Counted from the stretch's first letter, positions 17,791 to 26,965 are shown. The stretch is DNA of 55,941 bases from Pseudochrobactrum sp. sp1633 (GCF_030376605.1 NZ_JARRAE010000017.1:1-55941); one strand, 5' to 3'. Notes: generated by a model not told the origin, from the sequence alone. A program made the numbers and translations.

Positions 17791-17809
17791 AGCGAACTGG
17801 CAGTTCGCT
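17791..17809. promoter_or_regulatory. 19-bp perfect palindrome, candidate operator of the fadL-type gene
   Basis: AGCGAACTGGCAGTTCGCT has nine-base arms around one central base. It is 79-97 bases upstream of the FadL-family start, too short a loop and with no T-run for a terminator, so a dimeric regulator site is the simplest reading. The regulator is not identified. Confidence 0.5.
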
Positions 17810-18214
17810 GAGATTTCCGCCAAAAATCGTTTTTTTGATCGGTTCACGAAGTTTTTTTACGCAGCGCCGCATAAAACACCGAACAAAACACCATTTTTCA
17901 CCGGATTTTCCCTCAGAAACGCGCTCTGTATCAAAAATGTCACGCGAAAACGACAATCGTTTTTCACCCTCTTGAAACCATAATTCTGCCCCCGATGTGC
18001 GAGCTGCAAGGCCGGAAGATATCACTCTCCCCTAAAGACTGATGCGGCGCAGAATACAAGCATTCGCTTAAAAACACCATTTTAAAATCGTATAAAATAT
18101 ATAAATTTCAGTCGGTTATGAGAAATATTTTGTTTTAAAACCTACAGAATCAATACGGTTAAACGGTTGTTATCTCTGAAATGCCGCTTTCACAAATGAT
18201 CAAAGCACATCAGA
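17810..18214. other. Intergenic stretch without a supported gene
   Basis: AT-rich non-coding DNA between the FadL-family promoter region and the valS terminator. A minus-strand frame at 17705-18025 was not accepted because it has no family match and its composition is unlike neighbours. No RNA gene or repeat was recognised here. Confidence 0.6.
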
Positions 18215-18260
18215 TATAAAACAATTGCGCCCTCAAACCATTTGGATTTGAGGGCGCAAT
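18215..18260 (-). terminator. Terminator of valS
   Basis: A 14-base perfect stem (ATTGCGCCCTCAAA with TTTGAGGGCGCAAT, nine-base loop) is followed on the minus strand by TGTTTTATATC. It is 28 bases past the valS stop. Confidence 0.85.
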
Positions 18261-18288
18261 GTCAGTCATTTCGTGTCTGGAGCTGGCT

Positions 18289-21021
18289 TTATTCAGCGTC
18301 TTTTAAACGCTGCATCGCCACAGCAATTTTACCCTGCGCTTCCTGCAGTTCTGCGAAACGGGCACGATCAGCTTCCACCACTTCCGGCTTGGCATTGGCA
18401 ACAAACTTCTCGTTGGAGAGCTTCTTGTCGATCTTTTCCATTTCGGCAGTAAGTTTGCCGCTTTCTTTTTCAAGACGCGCCATTTCCGCACCCAGATCAA
18501 TCAGACTGCCAAGCGGCATGCAATATGTCGCTTCGCCTACGACCAGCTGCGCAGAGCCTTTTGGCGCTGCATCAGACAGGCTGATATCAGCAACACGGGA
18601 CAGGCGCTTGATTGCTGCATCATGATGCTCAAGACGCTCTTTCGTCAGCGCATTGGCTTCAAGAACAGCAAGCGGTGCCTGTGCTGATGGCGGTACATTC
18701 ATTTCTGAACGAACAGAGCGGATACCGCTTACCAGCTCGATCAGCCAGTTAATGTCGTCGGCCGCCGAAGCATCTTCAAAGGACAAAACCGGCCATGATG
18801 CATGAACAAGCAATGTGTCACGGCTCTGGCCTTCACCAGCTGTCAGGCTCCATAGCTCTTCAGTCATAAACGGCATGAACGGATGCAGCAGCTTGTAGAT
18901 TTCATCAAGGCAGTAGGCCGCACAGGCCTGCGCTTCACGCTTGGCATCTACATCATCGCCCATGAAAATCGGCTTGAGAAGTTCCAGATACCAATCACAG
19001 AACTGGTTCCAGACAAAGCGGTAGGCTGAACTTGCCGCATCATTGAAGCGATAAGTCGTAATGCCTTCTGTAACGGCCTTCGTGGCGCGTGTCAGTTCGG
19101 TCAAAATCCAGCGGTTAACTGCCAGTTTCGCATCTTCCGGTTTGAAGTCCGGATTGCGCGTCACACCATTCATCTGTGCAAAGCGAGTCGCATTCCAGAG
19201 CTTGGTGCCGAAATTGCGGTAGCCGGCAATACGCGCCGGATCAAGCTTCACATCACGTCCCTGAGCAGCCATAATCGCCAGCGAGAAACGCAGCGCATCG
19301 GCGCCATATTCATCAATCAGATCAAGCGGATTGATAACATTGCCTTTGGACTTCGACATTTTCGCGCCGTTCTTATCACGCACCAGAGCGTGAACATAAA
19401 CGGTGTGAAACGGCTCTTCTTTCATGAAGTGCAGCCCCATCATCATCATACGGGCAACCCAGAAGAAGATGATGTCAAAGCCGGTTACCAGCACATCTGT
19501 CTGATAATAGGTATCGAGTTCCGGTGTTTTCTCCGGCCAGCCGAGGGTCGAGAACGGCCACAATGCGGATGAGAACCATGTATCCAGCACGTCGCAATCG
19601 CGGGTCAGCGATGTCGGTTCGCCATAATGCTTCTGAGCAGCAGTAAGAGCTTCCGTCTCACTCTTTTCAACGAAGATCGTACCATCCGGTCCGTACCATG
19701 CCGGAATCTGATGACCCCACCACAACTGACGGGAAATACACCACGGCTGGATGTTTTCCATCCAGTCATAATAGGTCTTTTCCCATGTTTTAGGCACAAT
19801 GTCAGTACGGCCTTCGCGAACAGAAGCAATGGCAGGCTTGGCCATTTCCGCAGCATTCACATACCACTGGTCAGTCAGAAGCGGCTCAATAGGCACGCCG
19901 CCACGGTCACCATGCGGAACCATATGGGTGTGATCTTCGATCTTCTCGAGATAACCACCCTCGTCCATCATCTCAACAATGGCTTTACGCGCCTTGAAGC
20001 GATCCTGATCGTGGAAATGCTCGATCAGATTATCCAGCTCTGCAGACGGTGTCAGCCCTTCAGAGAAGTCTTCATTATCCTGAAGCAAAATAGTCGCTGT
20101 TGGCGACATGATATTGATTTTACGTAAGTTATTACGTTTTCCAACTTCAGCATCATTGAAATCATGCGCAGGCGTAATTTTAACCGCACCCGAACCGGAT
20201 TCAGGATCTGCATAATCATCACCAACAATCGGCAACGCACGGCCAACGAGTGGCAGGATTGCGTTTTTACCGATACGGGACTGATAGCGCGGGTCTTCTG
20301 GATTTACCGCAACGCCGCTATCGCCCAGCATCGTTTCAGGACGCGTTGTTGCAACAACAATATAGGTGTCAGGGTTTTCCGCATCAAAAGCCACGCCTTC
20401 CAGCGGATAGCGGAAATGCCACAAATGCCCTTTGATTTCACGCTGCTCAACCTCAATATCCGAGATCGCGGTCTGCAACTTCGGATCCCAGTTGACCAGT
20501 CGCTTATCTTTATAGATCAGGCCTTCTTTATAGAGCGTAACAAACACTTCCAGAACGGCTTTCGACAAGCCCTCATCCATTGTGAAACGCTCACGCGACC
20601 AGTCACAGGATGCACCAAGGCGACGCAGCTGATTGAAAATCAGACCACCGGATTCCTCTTTCCACTCCCAGATGCGCTGAACAAACTTTTCACGCCCCAT
20701 TGCGTGACGGTTTGGTTCCTGACGCTCCATGAGCTGGCGTTCAACAACCATCTGCGTTGCAATACCGGCATGATCCATACCTGGTTGCCACAGCACGTTT
20801 TTGCCGCGCATGCGCTCAAAGCGCACCATAATATCCTGAATTGTATTGTTGAGAGCATGTCCCATATGCAGAGAACCGGTAACATTTGGCGGCGGGATCA
20901 CCACCGCAAACGGATCCGCACCAGGCTTAGAACCGGCACCGGCTTTAAAAGCTTCAGCCTTTTCCCAAAGTTCAGCAATTTTTGGCTCTGTGGCCGCGGA
21001 ATCGTAGGTTTTCTCTAACAT
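18289..21021 (-). CDS. valS: Valyl-tRNA synthetase
   Basis: 910 residues, class I synthetase. The HIGH-type motif is PPPNVTGSLHMGHAL (about 43-57), followed by the large editing insertion, and the KMSKS motif is GAKMSKSKGNV near residue 553. The anticodon-binding domain contains the tryptophan-rich RFVWNQFCDWYLELLK. The end is the valine-specific coiled coil (about 840-910) that contacts tRNA. It charges tRNA-Val with valine in the cytoplasm. It is the gene downstream of popZ on the same strand, each with its own terminator. Confidence 0.98.
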   Translation of the reverse strand: MLEKTYDSAATEPKIAELWEKAEAFKAGAGSKPGADPFAVVIPPPNVTGSLHMGHALNNTIQDIMVRFERMRGKNVLWQPGMDHAGIATQMVVERQLMERQEPNRHAMGREKFVQRIWEWKEESGGLIFNQLRRLGASCDWSRERFTMDEGLSKAVLEVFVTLYKEGLIYKDKRLVNWDPKLQTAISDIEVEQREIKGHLWHFRYPLEGVAFDAENPDTYIVVATTRPETMLGDSGVAVNPEDPRYQSRIGKNAILPLVGRALPIVGDDYADPESGSGAVKITPAHDFNDAEVGKRNNLRKINIMSPTATILLQDNEDFSEGLTPSAELDNLIEHFHDQDRFKARKAIVEMMDEGGYLEKIEDHTHMVPHGDRGGVPIEPLLTDQWYVNAAEMAKPAIASVREGRTDIVPKTWEKTYYDWMENIQPWCISRQLWWGHQIPAWYGPDGTIFVEKSETEALTAAQKHYGEPTSLTRDCDVLDTWFSSALWPFSTLGWPEKTPELDTYYQTDVLVTGFDIIFFWVARMMMMGLHFMKEEPFHTVYVHALVRDKNGAKMSKSKGNVINPLDLIDEYGADALRFSLAIMAAQGRDVKLDPARIAGYRNFGTKLWNATRFAQMNGVTRNPDFKPEDAKLAVNRWILTELTRATKAVTEGITTYRFNDAASSAYRFVWNQFCDWYLELLKPIFMGDDVDAKREAQACAAYCLDEIYKLLHPFMPFMTEELWSLTAGEGQSRDTLLVHASWPVLSFEDASAADDINWLIELVSGIRSVRSEMNVPPSAQAPLAVLEANALTKERLEHHDAAIKRLSRVADISLSDAAPKGSAQLVVGEATYCMPLGSLIDLGAEMARLEKESGKLTAEMEKIDKKLSNEKFVANAKPEVVEADRARFAELQEAQGKIAVAMQRLKDAE

Positions 21022-21221
21022 AAAAAACTCTGTCTCTTTATATGAGGGCAGGCAAACCGGACTGCACTGAACAGGCCTGTACTAAGGTCAGGCATATTCA
21101 TAAATCCGGGCAGACAAGACTCTGTTGCCCCTTCAAAACAAGTTTGGTGCAAAGAATCAAGACAGACTGCGGCCTGCACAGCAAATCACGGTATTTCTAT
21201 AATCTATATAGGACGGCTGTT

Positions 21222-21262
21222 TCCATAAAAATAGCCCCGTATACACTGGTTACGGGGCTATA
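21222..21262 (-). terminator. Terminator of the popZ-type gene
   Basis: ATAGCCCCGTA (21231-21241) pairs perfectly with TACGGGGCTAT (21251-21261). On the minus strand TTTTATGG follows. Confidence 0.8.
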
Positions 21263-21284
21263 AATCCGGTTACGGAGCGCTTTA

Positions 21285-22070
21285 TCAGCCGCGACGTACC
21301 ACGCGTTCGATTTCTTCCCGCACCAGTCGTTCAACAAGCGGCGGCAGATTGGTATCAAGCCATTCCTGCAGCATCGGGCGCAGCAAAGCTTCCATTTTCT
21401 CATTAAGCAGGCGCTTCTGCTCTTCAATAAGAGCCTGACTAAGACTGCCAAAAGATGCCGAAACCTGCTCTTCAGCAGCTTGCGAAATCAGTGGTTTATC
21501 ATAGGTCTTTGCTGAAACATTTTCCGACATGTCTTCGCTCACCGGAACAACCTCTTCTTTTGCTGTTGTCGGGGTTATCGATACAACCCGCTTTTCTGCA
21601 ACATGCATAAGCAATGCTTCTGACGCTTTTATGGCATCAGATTTCGGCAATTCATCGGCAGCAACAACAACCGGCGGCACCGGCGGGTTAACGGCTGCAA
21701 TACGGACATGAGCGACATTACGCTCATGGATTTCAGCCCGTGTCGGCTCAGGTGTGAACCCGGATGACGGCTGCGCAGAGAGACTGCCGCGCAATGCTGC
21801 ATCCAGAGTGAAAGCCGGAACCAAAGGGCGAACATCATCCTGCACGGCTTCGGTTGAAACCGGACGGGGAAACTGTGCGACTTCACCGCGCTTTTCAACT
21901 TCTGCCACTTGCTCAGCTTTAGCGGATTCAGCGCGGCTTTGCGGTTGCGGTGCAGCGGTTAAATCAGCAGTCGCCTGCTTGGTAACATCACTGTCTTCAA
22001 TAATTCTGCGAATGGAAGCCAGAATTTCTTCCATGGACGGTTCACGTGTTGCGCTGGAAGTCTGTGCCAT
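21285..22070 (-). CDS. popZ: PopZ-like polar organising protein (DUF2497)
   Basis: About 261 residues in the PopZ layout. A short N-terminal helix, REPSMEEILASIRRIIEDSD, binds partners. A long low-complexity Pro/Ala/Glu-rich disordered region (about 30-200) follows. A C-terminal helical oligomerisation segment completes it (IEEQKRLLNEKMEALLRPMLQEWLDTNLPPLVERLVREEIERV, here split by eye into three helices). In Alphaproteobacteria PopZ forms a matrix at a cell pole that anchors the chromosome origin. ATG 22070 is preferred over the ATG at 22082 because family members begin MAQ and AAAGG is too close to the upstream ATG. Its middle is longer than the Caulobacter protein's. Confidence 0.88.
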   Translation of the reverse strand: MAQTSSATREPSMEEILASIRRIIEDSDVTKQATADLTAAPQPQSRAESAKAEQVAEVEKRGEVAQFPRPVSTEAVQDDVRPLVPAFTLDAALRGSLSAQPSSGFTPEPTRAEIHERNVAHVRIAAVNPPVPPVVVAADELPKSDAIKASEALLMHVAEKRVVSITPTTAKEEVVPVSEDMSENVSAKTYDKPLISQAAEEQVSASFGSLSQALIEEQKRLLNEKMEALLRPMLQEWLDTNLPPLVERLVREEIERVVRRG

Positions 22071-22317
22071 ATCGTGCAGCATCCTTTGGCTGTCGCATAT
22101 CTGCGGAAACAGCTGTTAACGCTGTATGTTTCCGGCAGAATGATGCAAAAAATTCTTCAGTCTGAAAATTCAACGAATCTAAGAACTAAAGTACAGAAGC
22201 AAAGGTGATTTGAGAATCCCTGTAACCGCTGCTCAAACGTAAAACACAGATTTCTTAAGTGTTTTTTAACTTTTACGGTTTCGTTGGCAGCGAAAAGTCA
22301 GAGAAGATATCAGCACA

Positions 22318-22354
22318 AACAAAAAACGGCGCCTGAGCGCCGTTTTTTTTTATA
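22318..22354 (-). terminator. Terminator of the tolC-type gene
   Basis: AAACGGCGC and GCGCCGTTT form a stem around CTGA, with T-rich tracts on both strands. It lies 20 bases past the minus-strand stop. The rest of 22071-22317 holds the popZ promoter region and nothing else I can name. Confidence 0.85.
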
Positions 22355-22374
22355 AATATTAATCAGAGCTTTAA

Positions 22375-23739
22375 TCAGCGGCCATCCGGTGTCCGCAAGC
22401 CGATCCATTTATCTTTCACAGCTTCATAATGCTGTTCGGGCTTATATTCCGCAACCTGCAAACCAATCTGACGGGCAGTCAGGCGACCAACGGAAGACAA
22501 AATAGCGTAGCTGGCAACAACCACATCACGCTCGGCCTGCACCTGCTGAATCTGAATATCAACCAGTTCGTTCTGGGCATTCAGCACATCAAGCGTGGTA
22601 CGCTGTCCGACATTGCGTTCTTCAATCACACCGTCGAGTGCGAGACGCGCTGCAGAAATACCATCGCGATAGGCCGAAAGTGAACCTCTGGCAGCTTCAA
22701 GCTGCGACCAGGATGAGGCAACCGCTGCGCGAACCTTATCCTGCACCACATCAATCTCAATGCGTGCCTGACCAAGCTGTTCCTTGGATTTGCGCACTGT
22801 CGCCGATGTTCTGCCGCCGGAATAAATCGGCACAGTCACGTTAACACCGACTGAAGCAGAGTTACCGTTACCGGCCATTGGCAATCCCGAATATACACTG
22901 GAATGCGAAGCCGAAGCATTTAGGCCAACGGTTGGCAGCAAAGCACCTTCCTTGGCTTTCACATTATGTCCGGCAGCATCCATCGCATATTGCGTTGCTT
23001 TAATGCCCGGATGACCGGCTTCTGCAATGGCATAAGCCTGAGCAATGCTTTTAGGAAGCGATTTTCCGGCAGGCTTTGCAGGCTGCAATTTGTCAGGAGC
23101 AGAACCCGTTACCTGACGGTACACAGCTTCAGCTGATTTCACGTCCGCCTGCGCTGCATTGAGCTGAGCAACCGCAGCAGAACGCTGTGCATCTGCCTGT
23201 GCTACGTCTGTCCGTGTGCCTTCGCCAACATCAAGACGGGCTTTAGCAGCACGAACCTGCTCGTTCAGTGCAGCCAGATTTTTCTGGCGCAGTGATGCGA
23301 TCTGACGGTTCTGATAAACATCCATATAGGCTGTTACAGCGTCAAAGAGACGGTTCTGCTCATCATTGCGCAAATTTTCACGCTGAGCGAACACGTTACT
23401 TTCGGCCGTCGCCACGTTGTTTTTTGTTTGAAAACCATCGAACAAAGTCTGGTTCAGCTGAATGCCGACCTCACCTGTGGTCGAATACTGATCTGTGACG
23501 CCGCTGCGGCTGCGGCCATATTTATAAGTGCCGCTCAATGTCGGCCGGTAGCCCGACTTGGCAATTGCTACATCTTCATCAACTGCGCGAAGACCCGCGC
23601 GTGAAGAATTCAGCGAAGCATTATTGTGATAAGCTTTCTGCATTGCCCCGAACAGCGTTTCCGCCATGACAGGTGCCGGTGCGAGTACCGTGCTCGCTAA
23701 GAGTGCAACAGCTAAAACCTGTTTGCGTAAATTGACCAC
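22375..23739 (-). CDS. bepC: TolC-family outer-membrane efflux channel (BepC-like)
   Basis: 454 residues with a signal peptide (about 1-26, cut after APVMA). Two tandem OEP repeats follow (LFGAMQKAYHNNASLNSSRAGLRAVDEDVAIAKSGYRPTLS... and IAQAYAIAEAGHPGIKATQYAMDAAGHNVKAKEGALLPTVG). Each makes a pair of barrel strands and a long helical hairpin, which gives the TolC trimer its tunnel. It serves RND pumps and type I secretion. Brucella BepC is the closest family I recognise, mainly from gene order. The start is GTG with GGGGT nearby; the mature part is not affected by this choice. Confidence 0.9.
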   Translation of the reverse strand: MVNLRKQVLAVALLASTVLAPAPVMAETLFGAMQKAYHNNASLNSSRAGLRAVDEDVAIAKSGYRPTLSGTYKYGRSRSGVTDQYSTTGEVGIQLNQTLFDGFQTKNNVATAESNVFAQRENLRNDEQNRLFDAVTAYMDVYQNRQIASLRQKNLAALNEQVRAAKARLDVGEGTRTDVAQADAQRSAAVAQLNAAQADVKSAEAVYRQVTGSAPDKLQPAKPAGKSLPKSIAQAYAIAEAGHPGIKATQYAMDAAGHNVKAKEGALLPTVGLNASASHSSVYSGLPMAGNGNSASVGVNVTVPIYSGGRTSATVRKSKEQLGQARIEIDVVQDKVRAAVASSWSQLEAARGSLSAYRDGISAARLALDGVIEERNVGQRTTLDVLNAQNELVDIQIQQVQAERDVVVASYAILSSVGRLTARQIGLQVAEYKPEQHYEAVKDKWIGLRTPDGR

Positions 23740-23989
23740 GGTTTACCCCATACAATTCGAATCAAAATTCCCAAGCACATTCGGGCATTTGCTAATAACG
23801 GGTAAAAACCGGATTTTCCACCCGTCAGCTTAATTCATTAATAAACAAATTGTTATTGTTGCTAAAACAACAATTATCAGTCTGCCATAATTTTTACAGT
23901 TTCTTGAGCGGCAGACACAAAATAGTGCTTTCCAACATTGCAGACAATATCAGTTTGCGCAGAGATTTTAAGTGAAAATATCGTTCATA
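23740..23989. other. Intergenic stretch without a supported gene
   Basis: About 250 bases of AT-rich DNA between the tolC-type start and the pcm terminator. It should hold the promoter of the tolC-type gene. No repeat, RNA gene or coding frame was recognised. Confidence 0.6.
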
Positions 23990-24029
23990 AACAAAAAGCC
24001 TGCCACGGAAGGTCCGTGACAGGCTTTTG
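23990..24029 (-). terminator. Terminator of pcm
   Basis: A 16-base stem, AAAAGCCTGCCACGGA with TCCGTGACAGGCTTTT, with one G-U pair and a short loop; on the minus strand it ends in TTTTTGTTT. Confidence 0.85.
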
Positions 24030-24047
24030 AATGCTATTTTTCTCGTA

Positions 24048-24716
24048 TCAGAATACGAATTCGGCAGCGTGACGGAAACCCGGCAGCAGTTTAACGGCAG
24101 CGTTGAAAACGCCGCGGCGCGAAACAATACCGTCTTCTTTAACGTAAATATGAGCAACGCCCATATTGCCCTGCCCTTCAATCGCCACCAGACGACCACC
24201 GTCTTTAAGCTGAGCCTGAAGCGCTTCCGGCACGAAATCTACTGCACCTTCAATGATAATGACATCAAATGGGGCTTCCTTGGCGTAACCGGCAGTCAGT
24301 TCACCACTGACAACCACAACATTGTCACAACCAAGTGCCTGCAGTTTTTCTGAAGCCTGTGCGATAAAATCAGCATTGCTTTCCAGAGCGATTACAGAAC
24401 TTGCAAGCTGGGACAGCACAGCAGCGAGATAACCGGTGCCGCAACCGACATCCAGAACCACGTCCTGCTTTTTGACGGATGCAAGCTGAACCAGACGCGC
24501 AGCAGGCGATGGCTCCATCAGGTAGCGTGTACCTTCCGGTGTTTCAGCCAGAATCTGATCTTCATCAATATATGCCAGCTCACGACGATGGGCAGGCACA
24601 AACTCTTCACGCGGAACTGCCAGAAAAGCATCCAGAACAGCAAGATCCGTCACATCCGTCGTGCGAATCTGCGTATCAACCATATTAACACGAAGCTCGC
24701 GGAAATCGGCTGTCAT
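24048..24716 (-). CDS. pcm: Protein-L-isoaspartate O-methyltransferase
   Basis: 222 residues. The SAM-binding motif I is VVLDVGCGTGYLAAVLSQL (about 79-97), preceded by the PCMT signature around IDEDQILAETPEGTRYLMEPSPAARLVQL. It methylates isoaspartyl residues in aged proteins so they can be repaired. The ATG at 24716 matches the family N-terminus (MVDTQIRTTDVTD lies 12 residues in); the frame is open for 38 further codons without a site. It is upstream of the tolC-type gene on the same strand. In this family the substrate-binding motif is less conserved than in E. coli Pcm. Confidence 0.92.
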   Translation of the reverse strand: MTADFRELRVNMVDTQIRTTDVTDLAVLDAFLAVPREEFVPAHRRELAYIDEDQILAETPEGTRYLMEPSPAARLVQLASVKKQDVVLDVGCGTGYLAAVLSQLASSVIALESNADFIAQASEKLQALGCDNVVVVSGELTAGYAKEAPFDVIIIEGAVDFVPEALQAQLKDGGRLVAIEGQGNMGVAHIYVKEDGIVSRRGVFNAAVKLLPGFRHAAEFVF

Positions 24717-25032
24717 AGCCCTAAACCTTTCCTGTGCGTTTGACGCACGTAACAATCTCAATTTCACATTGCCGCATAGACCAGCCCAAAAACCGGAAAT
24801 GCTGCAACATTTTGCATTAAACACAGCCATATTTACAGAACTGAGCCTGCATGACTATGAAAATCATTTTCGCTGATTTGGCAAAAATACACCGCGCAGT
24901 CAATCAAAGACCACCATTCTTACCGCGCTCATAGTGCCGCATGATAGCCAAAGTGGTCACAATTACGTTTTTCACTACGGGTGCTCAGGGCATCAGCAGG
25001 CTGATTTGAGCTGTTATGGCTCCTTGCGCGTT

Positions 25033-25062
25033 TTGACAATTCCGGAACAAAGCCCTATGAAT
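25033..25062 (+). promoter_or_regulatory. Sigma-70-type promoter of the leader-exporter unit
   Basis: TTGACA (25033-25038) and TATGAA (25056-25061) are spaced by 17 bases. Transcription would begin near 25068, about 17 bases before a short leader ORF. Nearer 24717-25032 I see no gene. Confidence 0.6.
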
Positions 25063-25084
25063 TCCCCTGTAAAAAGAGGTTACA

Positions 25085-25126
25085 ATGAAATCCGCAACTC
25101 GCACAGCCGCAATGTTTATCATCTGA
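25085..25126 (+). CDS. Leader peptide, 13 residues, upstream of the FloR-like exporter
   Basis: The frame reads MKSATRTAAMFII and has AAGAGG four to five bases before its ATG. Its last codons lie in the rising arm of a hairpin, GCCGCAA-T-GTTT with AAACTTGCGGC (25106-25139), and its stop is 104 bases before the exporter. CmlA and Cat genes elsewhere are induced by drug-stalled ribosomes on such leaders. The sequence is not that of the known CmlA leader, so attenuation is an inference. Confidence 0.45.
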   Translation: MKSATRTAAMFII

Positions 25127-25224
25127 GAAAACTTGCGGCGTAACATTCAGAAATATTATCCCGCCGGACAATCATAGTCTGCGGCGCGGCTTTTAAAGCT
25201 GGATGCACGCCTTTTTAGCGTGGA
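25106..25224 (+). promoter_or_regulatory. Possible translational attenuator hairpins
   Basis: Three stem-loops follow the leader. The first is at 25106-25139 (11 pairs, one bulged T). The second is near 25155-25185 and has a two-base bulge (CGCCGGAC with GTC-TG-CGGCG). The third, CACGC with GCGTG at 25206-25222, covers the weak GTGGA ribosome-binding site of the exporter. Opening of the third would free the site. No switching was calculated. Confidence 0.35.
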
Positions 25225-25230
25225 TTCATT

Positions 25231-26448
25231 ATGTCTTTCATTAAAAATAAATCACTGCGACCTGCAGAGGGAAGTCTGCCGGCACAATGGCGCTTCAGCC
25301 TAGCAGCAGCCCTCTTTCTCATGGCGCCGTTTGATCTGCTGGCCTCTCTGGGGATGGATATTTATCTGCCGGTTGTGCCGCAGATGTCCGCGGCGCTGCA
25401 AACCAGCCCTGACATGATACAGCTGACACTCAGCCTCTACATGGTTGTGCTCGGTGCCGGACAACTACTCTTCGGACCGCTGTCTGACAAGTTTGGCCGC
25501 AGGCCGGTTCTGCTTGGCGGCGCATTTCTGTTTACCTGCGCTTCCGCAGGGCTGGCCACAACAGACACTGCCTTTGTGTTTCTTACACTGCGGCTTCTGC
25601 AAGCGGCAGGCGGTGCGGCAGTTCTCGTTGCTACTTTCGCTACAGTGCGTGATGTCTATGCTGAGCGTCCGGAAAGTGCAGTCATTTATGGCTTGTTCGG
25701 CTCGATGCTTGCATTCGTGCCTGCACTTGCCCCTCTTGCCGGAGCATTGCTGGATGCTCAGTTCGGCTGGCGCAGTCTCTTTTGGATGCTGGCAGCGTTA
25801 GGTGCACTTTCCGGCCTGCATGCAGCATGGCGCTGGCCGGAAACACGCATAAGCTCCGATACAGTATCACGAGGAAAAATCCGCTCGATCCTGACCAACC
25901 GGCAGTTCTGGATATATACAACCGGCTTCAGCACGGCGCTCGGCTCGTTTTTTGTATATTTCTCCACTGCGCCGCGCCTGTTAATCGACGGGCTTGGCTT
26001 ATCCTCTGTCAGTTTCAGCCTTTACTTTGCAACGGTTGCCCTTGTGATGGTCGGATTTAGCCGCTTTGCAGGCCTTTATACGCAATGGTGGGGATTGCTT
26101 GGCACTTTGCGACGCGGGATGGGATTGATTATGCTTGGCGGCATTGTCCTGCTGGTATTGCCGGTCGTCACAACCGCGTCCGTTGCAACTTTAATCATGC
26201 CAATGTGGATTGTGGCTGCGGGCATCTCCCTCACCTGCTCCGTAACAGCAAATGGTGCGCTCAGGTCTTTTGGCAGCTTTGCAGGGCTGGCCACTGCCAT
26301 CTATTACTGCATCGAGAGTCTGATTGTCAGCATTGCCGGAACCGCAGCCGTGCTGCTTTTGGGTGGAGATACAATATGGCCGCTGTCGGTTTTCTGCATA
26401 GTTTCGGCCTTGGTCACGCTTGCTTTGACACTGGGCCGTTCTGAATAG
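25231..26448 (+). CDS. MFS drug exporter, CmlA/FloR-type (chloramphenicol/florfenicol family)
   Basis: 405 residues, 12 predicted membrane helices. The match to FloR and CmlA runs along the whole protein: LMAPFDLLASLGMDIYLPVVPQ near residue 33, MIQLTLSLYMVVLGAGQLLFGPLSD near 60, then LVATFATVRDVYAERPESAVIYGLFGS, and late SVTANGALRSFG and CIESLIVSI. These proteins use the proton gradient to export phenicols and are distinct from Bcr. It has no transposon around it and looks chromosomal. Whether it confers resistance here is not known. Its ribosome-binding site is weak, which fits control by the leader. Confidence 0.88.
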   Translation: MSFIKNKSLRPAEGSLPAQWRFSLAAALFLMAPFDLLASLGMDIYLPVVPQMSAALQTSPDMIQLTLSLYMVVLGAGQLLFGPLSDKFGRRPVLLGGAFLFTCASAGLATTDTAFVFLTLRLLQAAGGAAVLVATFATVRDVYAERPESAVIYGLFGSMLAFVPALAPLAGALLDAQFGWRSLFWMLAALGALSGLHAAWRWPETRISSDTVSRGKIRSILTNRQFWIYTTGFSTALGSFFVYFSTAPRLLIDGLGLSSVSFSLYFATVALVMVGFSRFAGLYTQWWGLLGTLRRGMGLIMLGGIVLLVLPVVTTASVATLIMPMWIVAAGISLTCSVTANGALRSFGSFAGLATAIYYCIESLIVSIAGTAAVLLLGGDTIWPLSVFCIVSALVTLALTLGRSE

Positions 26449-26560
26449 CCCCACGAAAAGAATGTGGTGCCGGTTATGTTTGCATTGCCGGCGCCATATT
26501 GCAGTGCGGTCTGATACAACGTAAATCATCCCGACCCTGTAATCCAGATGACAGATATTC

Positions 26561-26965
26561 ATGCGCCGCCTGCTCATTATTTCCATGCTCACTCTTTCTT
26601 TGACCAGCCAGGTGCTCATACCAGCTCAGGCGGAGGGTGATGCGGTGGCCGGTGCTAAAATCTATCTCAAATGCCGCTCATGCCATATATTAGAGCAACC
26701 GACCAACAGGATGGGTCCGCATCTGATGCAGCTGCTGGGGCGCAAAGCGGGCTCTGTTGAGGGGTTTCAATATTCTCCTGCCATGACTGAGGCCGGAAAA
26801 ACCGGCCTGATCTGGGATGAGAAAAATCTGAAAGCCTTTCTCACCTCACCGAAAACAATGATTCCAGGCACATCAATGCGTTTCTGGGGGCTTTGGGAGG
26901 GGCAGATTGACGATTTAACAGCCTATCTCAGAGAGCAGTCCCAAATGAAACCTGCTGAAGACTAG
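26561..26965 (+). CDS. Periplasmic class I cytochrome c (c2-like)
   Basis: 134 residues with a signal peptide (about 1-24, cut after PAQA). One haem site, CRSCH (38-42), is followed by the class I Met ligand in IPGTSM (Met106) and the final DLTAYLREQ helix. It is a soluble or membrane-attached electron carrier. The conserved MGPHLMQLLGRKAGSVEGFQYSPAM stretch is that of cytochrome c2/c552. No oxidase gene is near, so its partner is unknown. Ribosome-binding site weak. A repeat fragment begins at its stop. Confidence 0.9.
   Translation: MRRLLIISMLTLSLTSQVLIPAQAEGDAVAGAKIYLKCRSCHILEQPTNRMGPHLMQLLGRKAGSVEGFQYSPAMTEAGKTGLIWDEKNLKAFLTSPKTMIPGTSMRFWGLWEGQIDDLTAYLREQSQMKPAED

Noticed and set aside
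17705-18025. 106-residue minus-strand frame upstream of the fadL-type gene
   Set aside because: It overlaps the fadL-type start by a few bases, lacks a site and spans the palindromes, so it is treated as non-coding.
20164-21018. 284-residue plus-strand frame inside valS
   Set aside because: valS is complete and motif-rich; this is its antisense shadow.
25231-26448. Exporter as part of a mobile resistance element
   Set aside because: No transposase, integron or terminal repeats flank it, and its neighbours are ordinary chromosomal genes.
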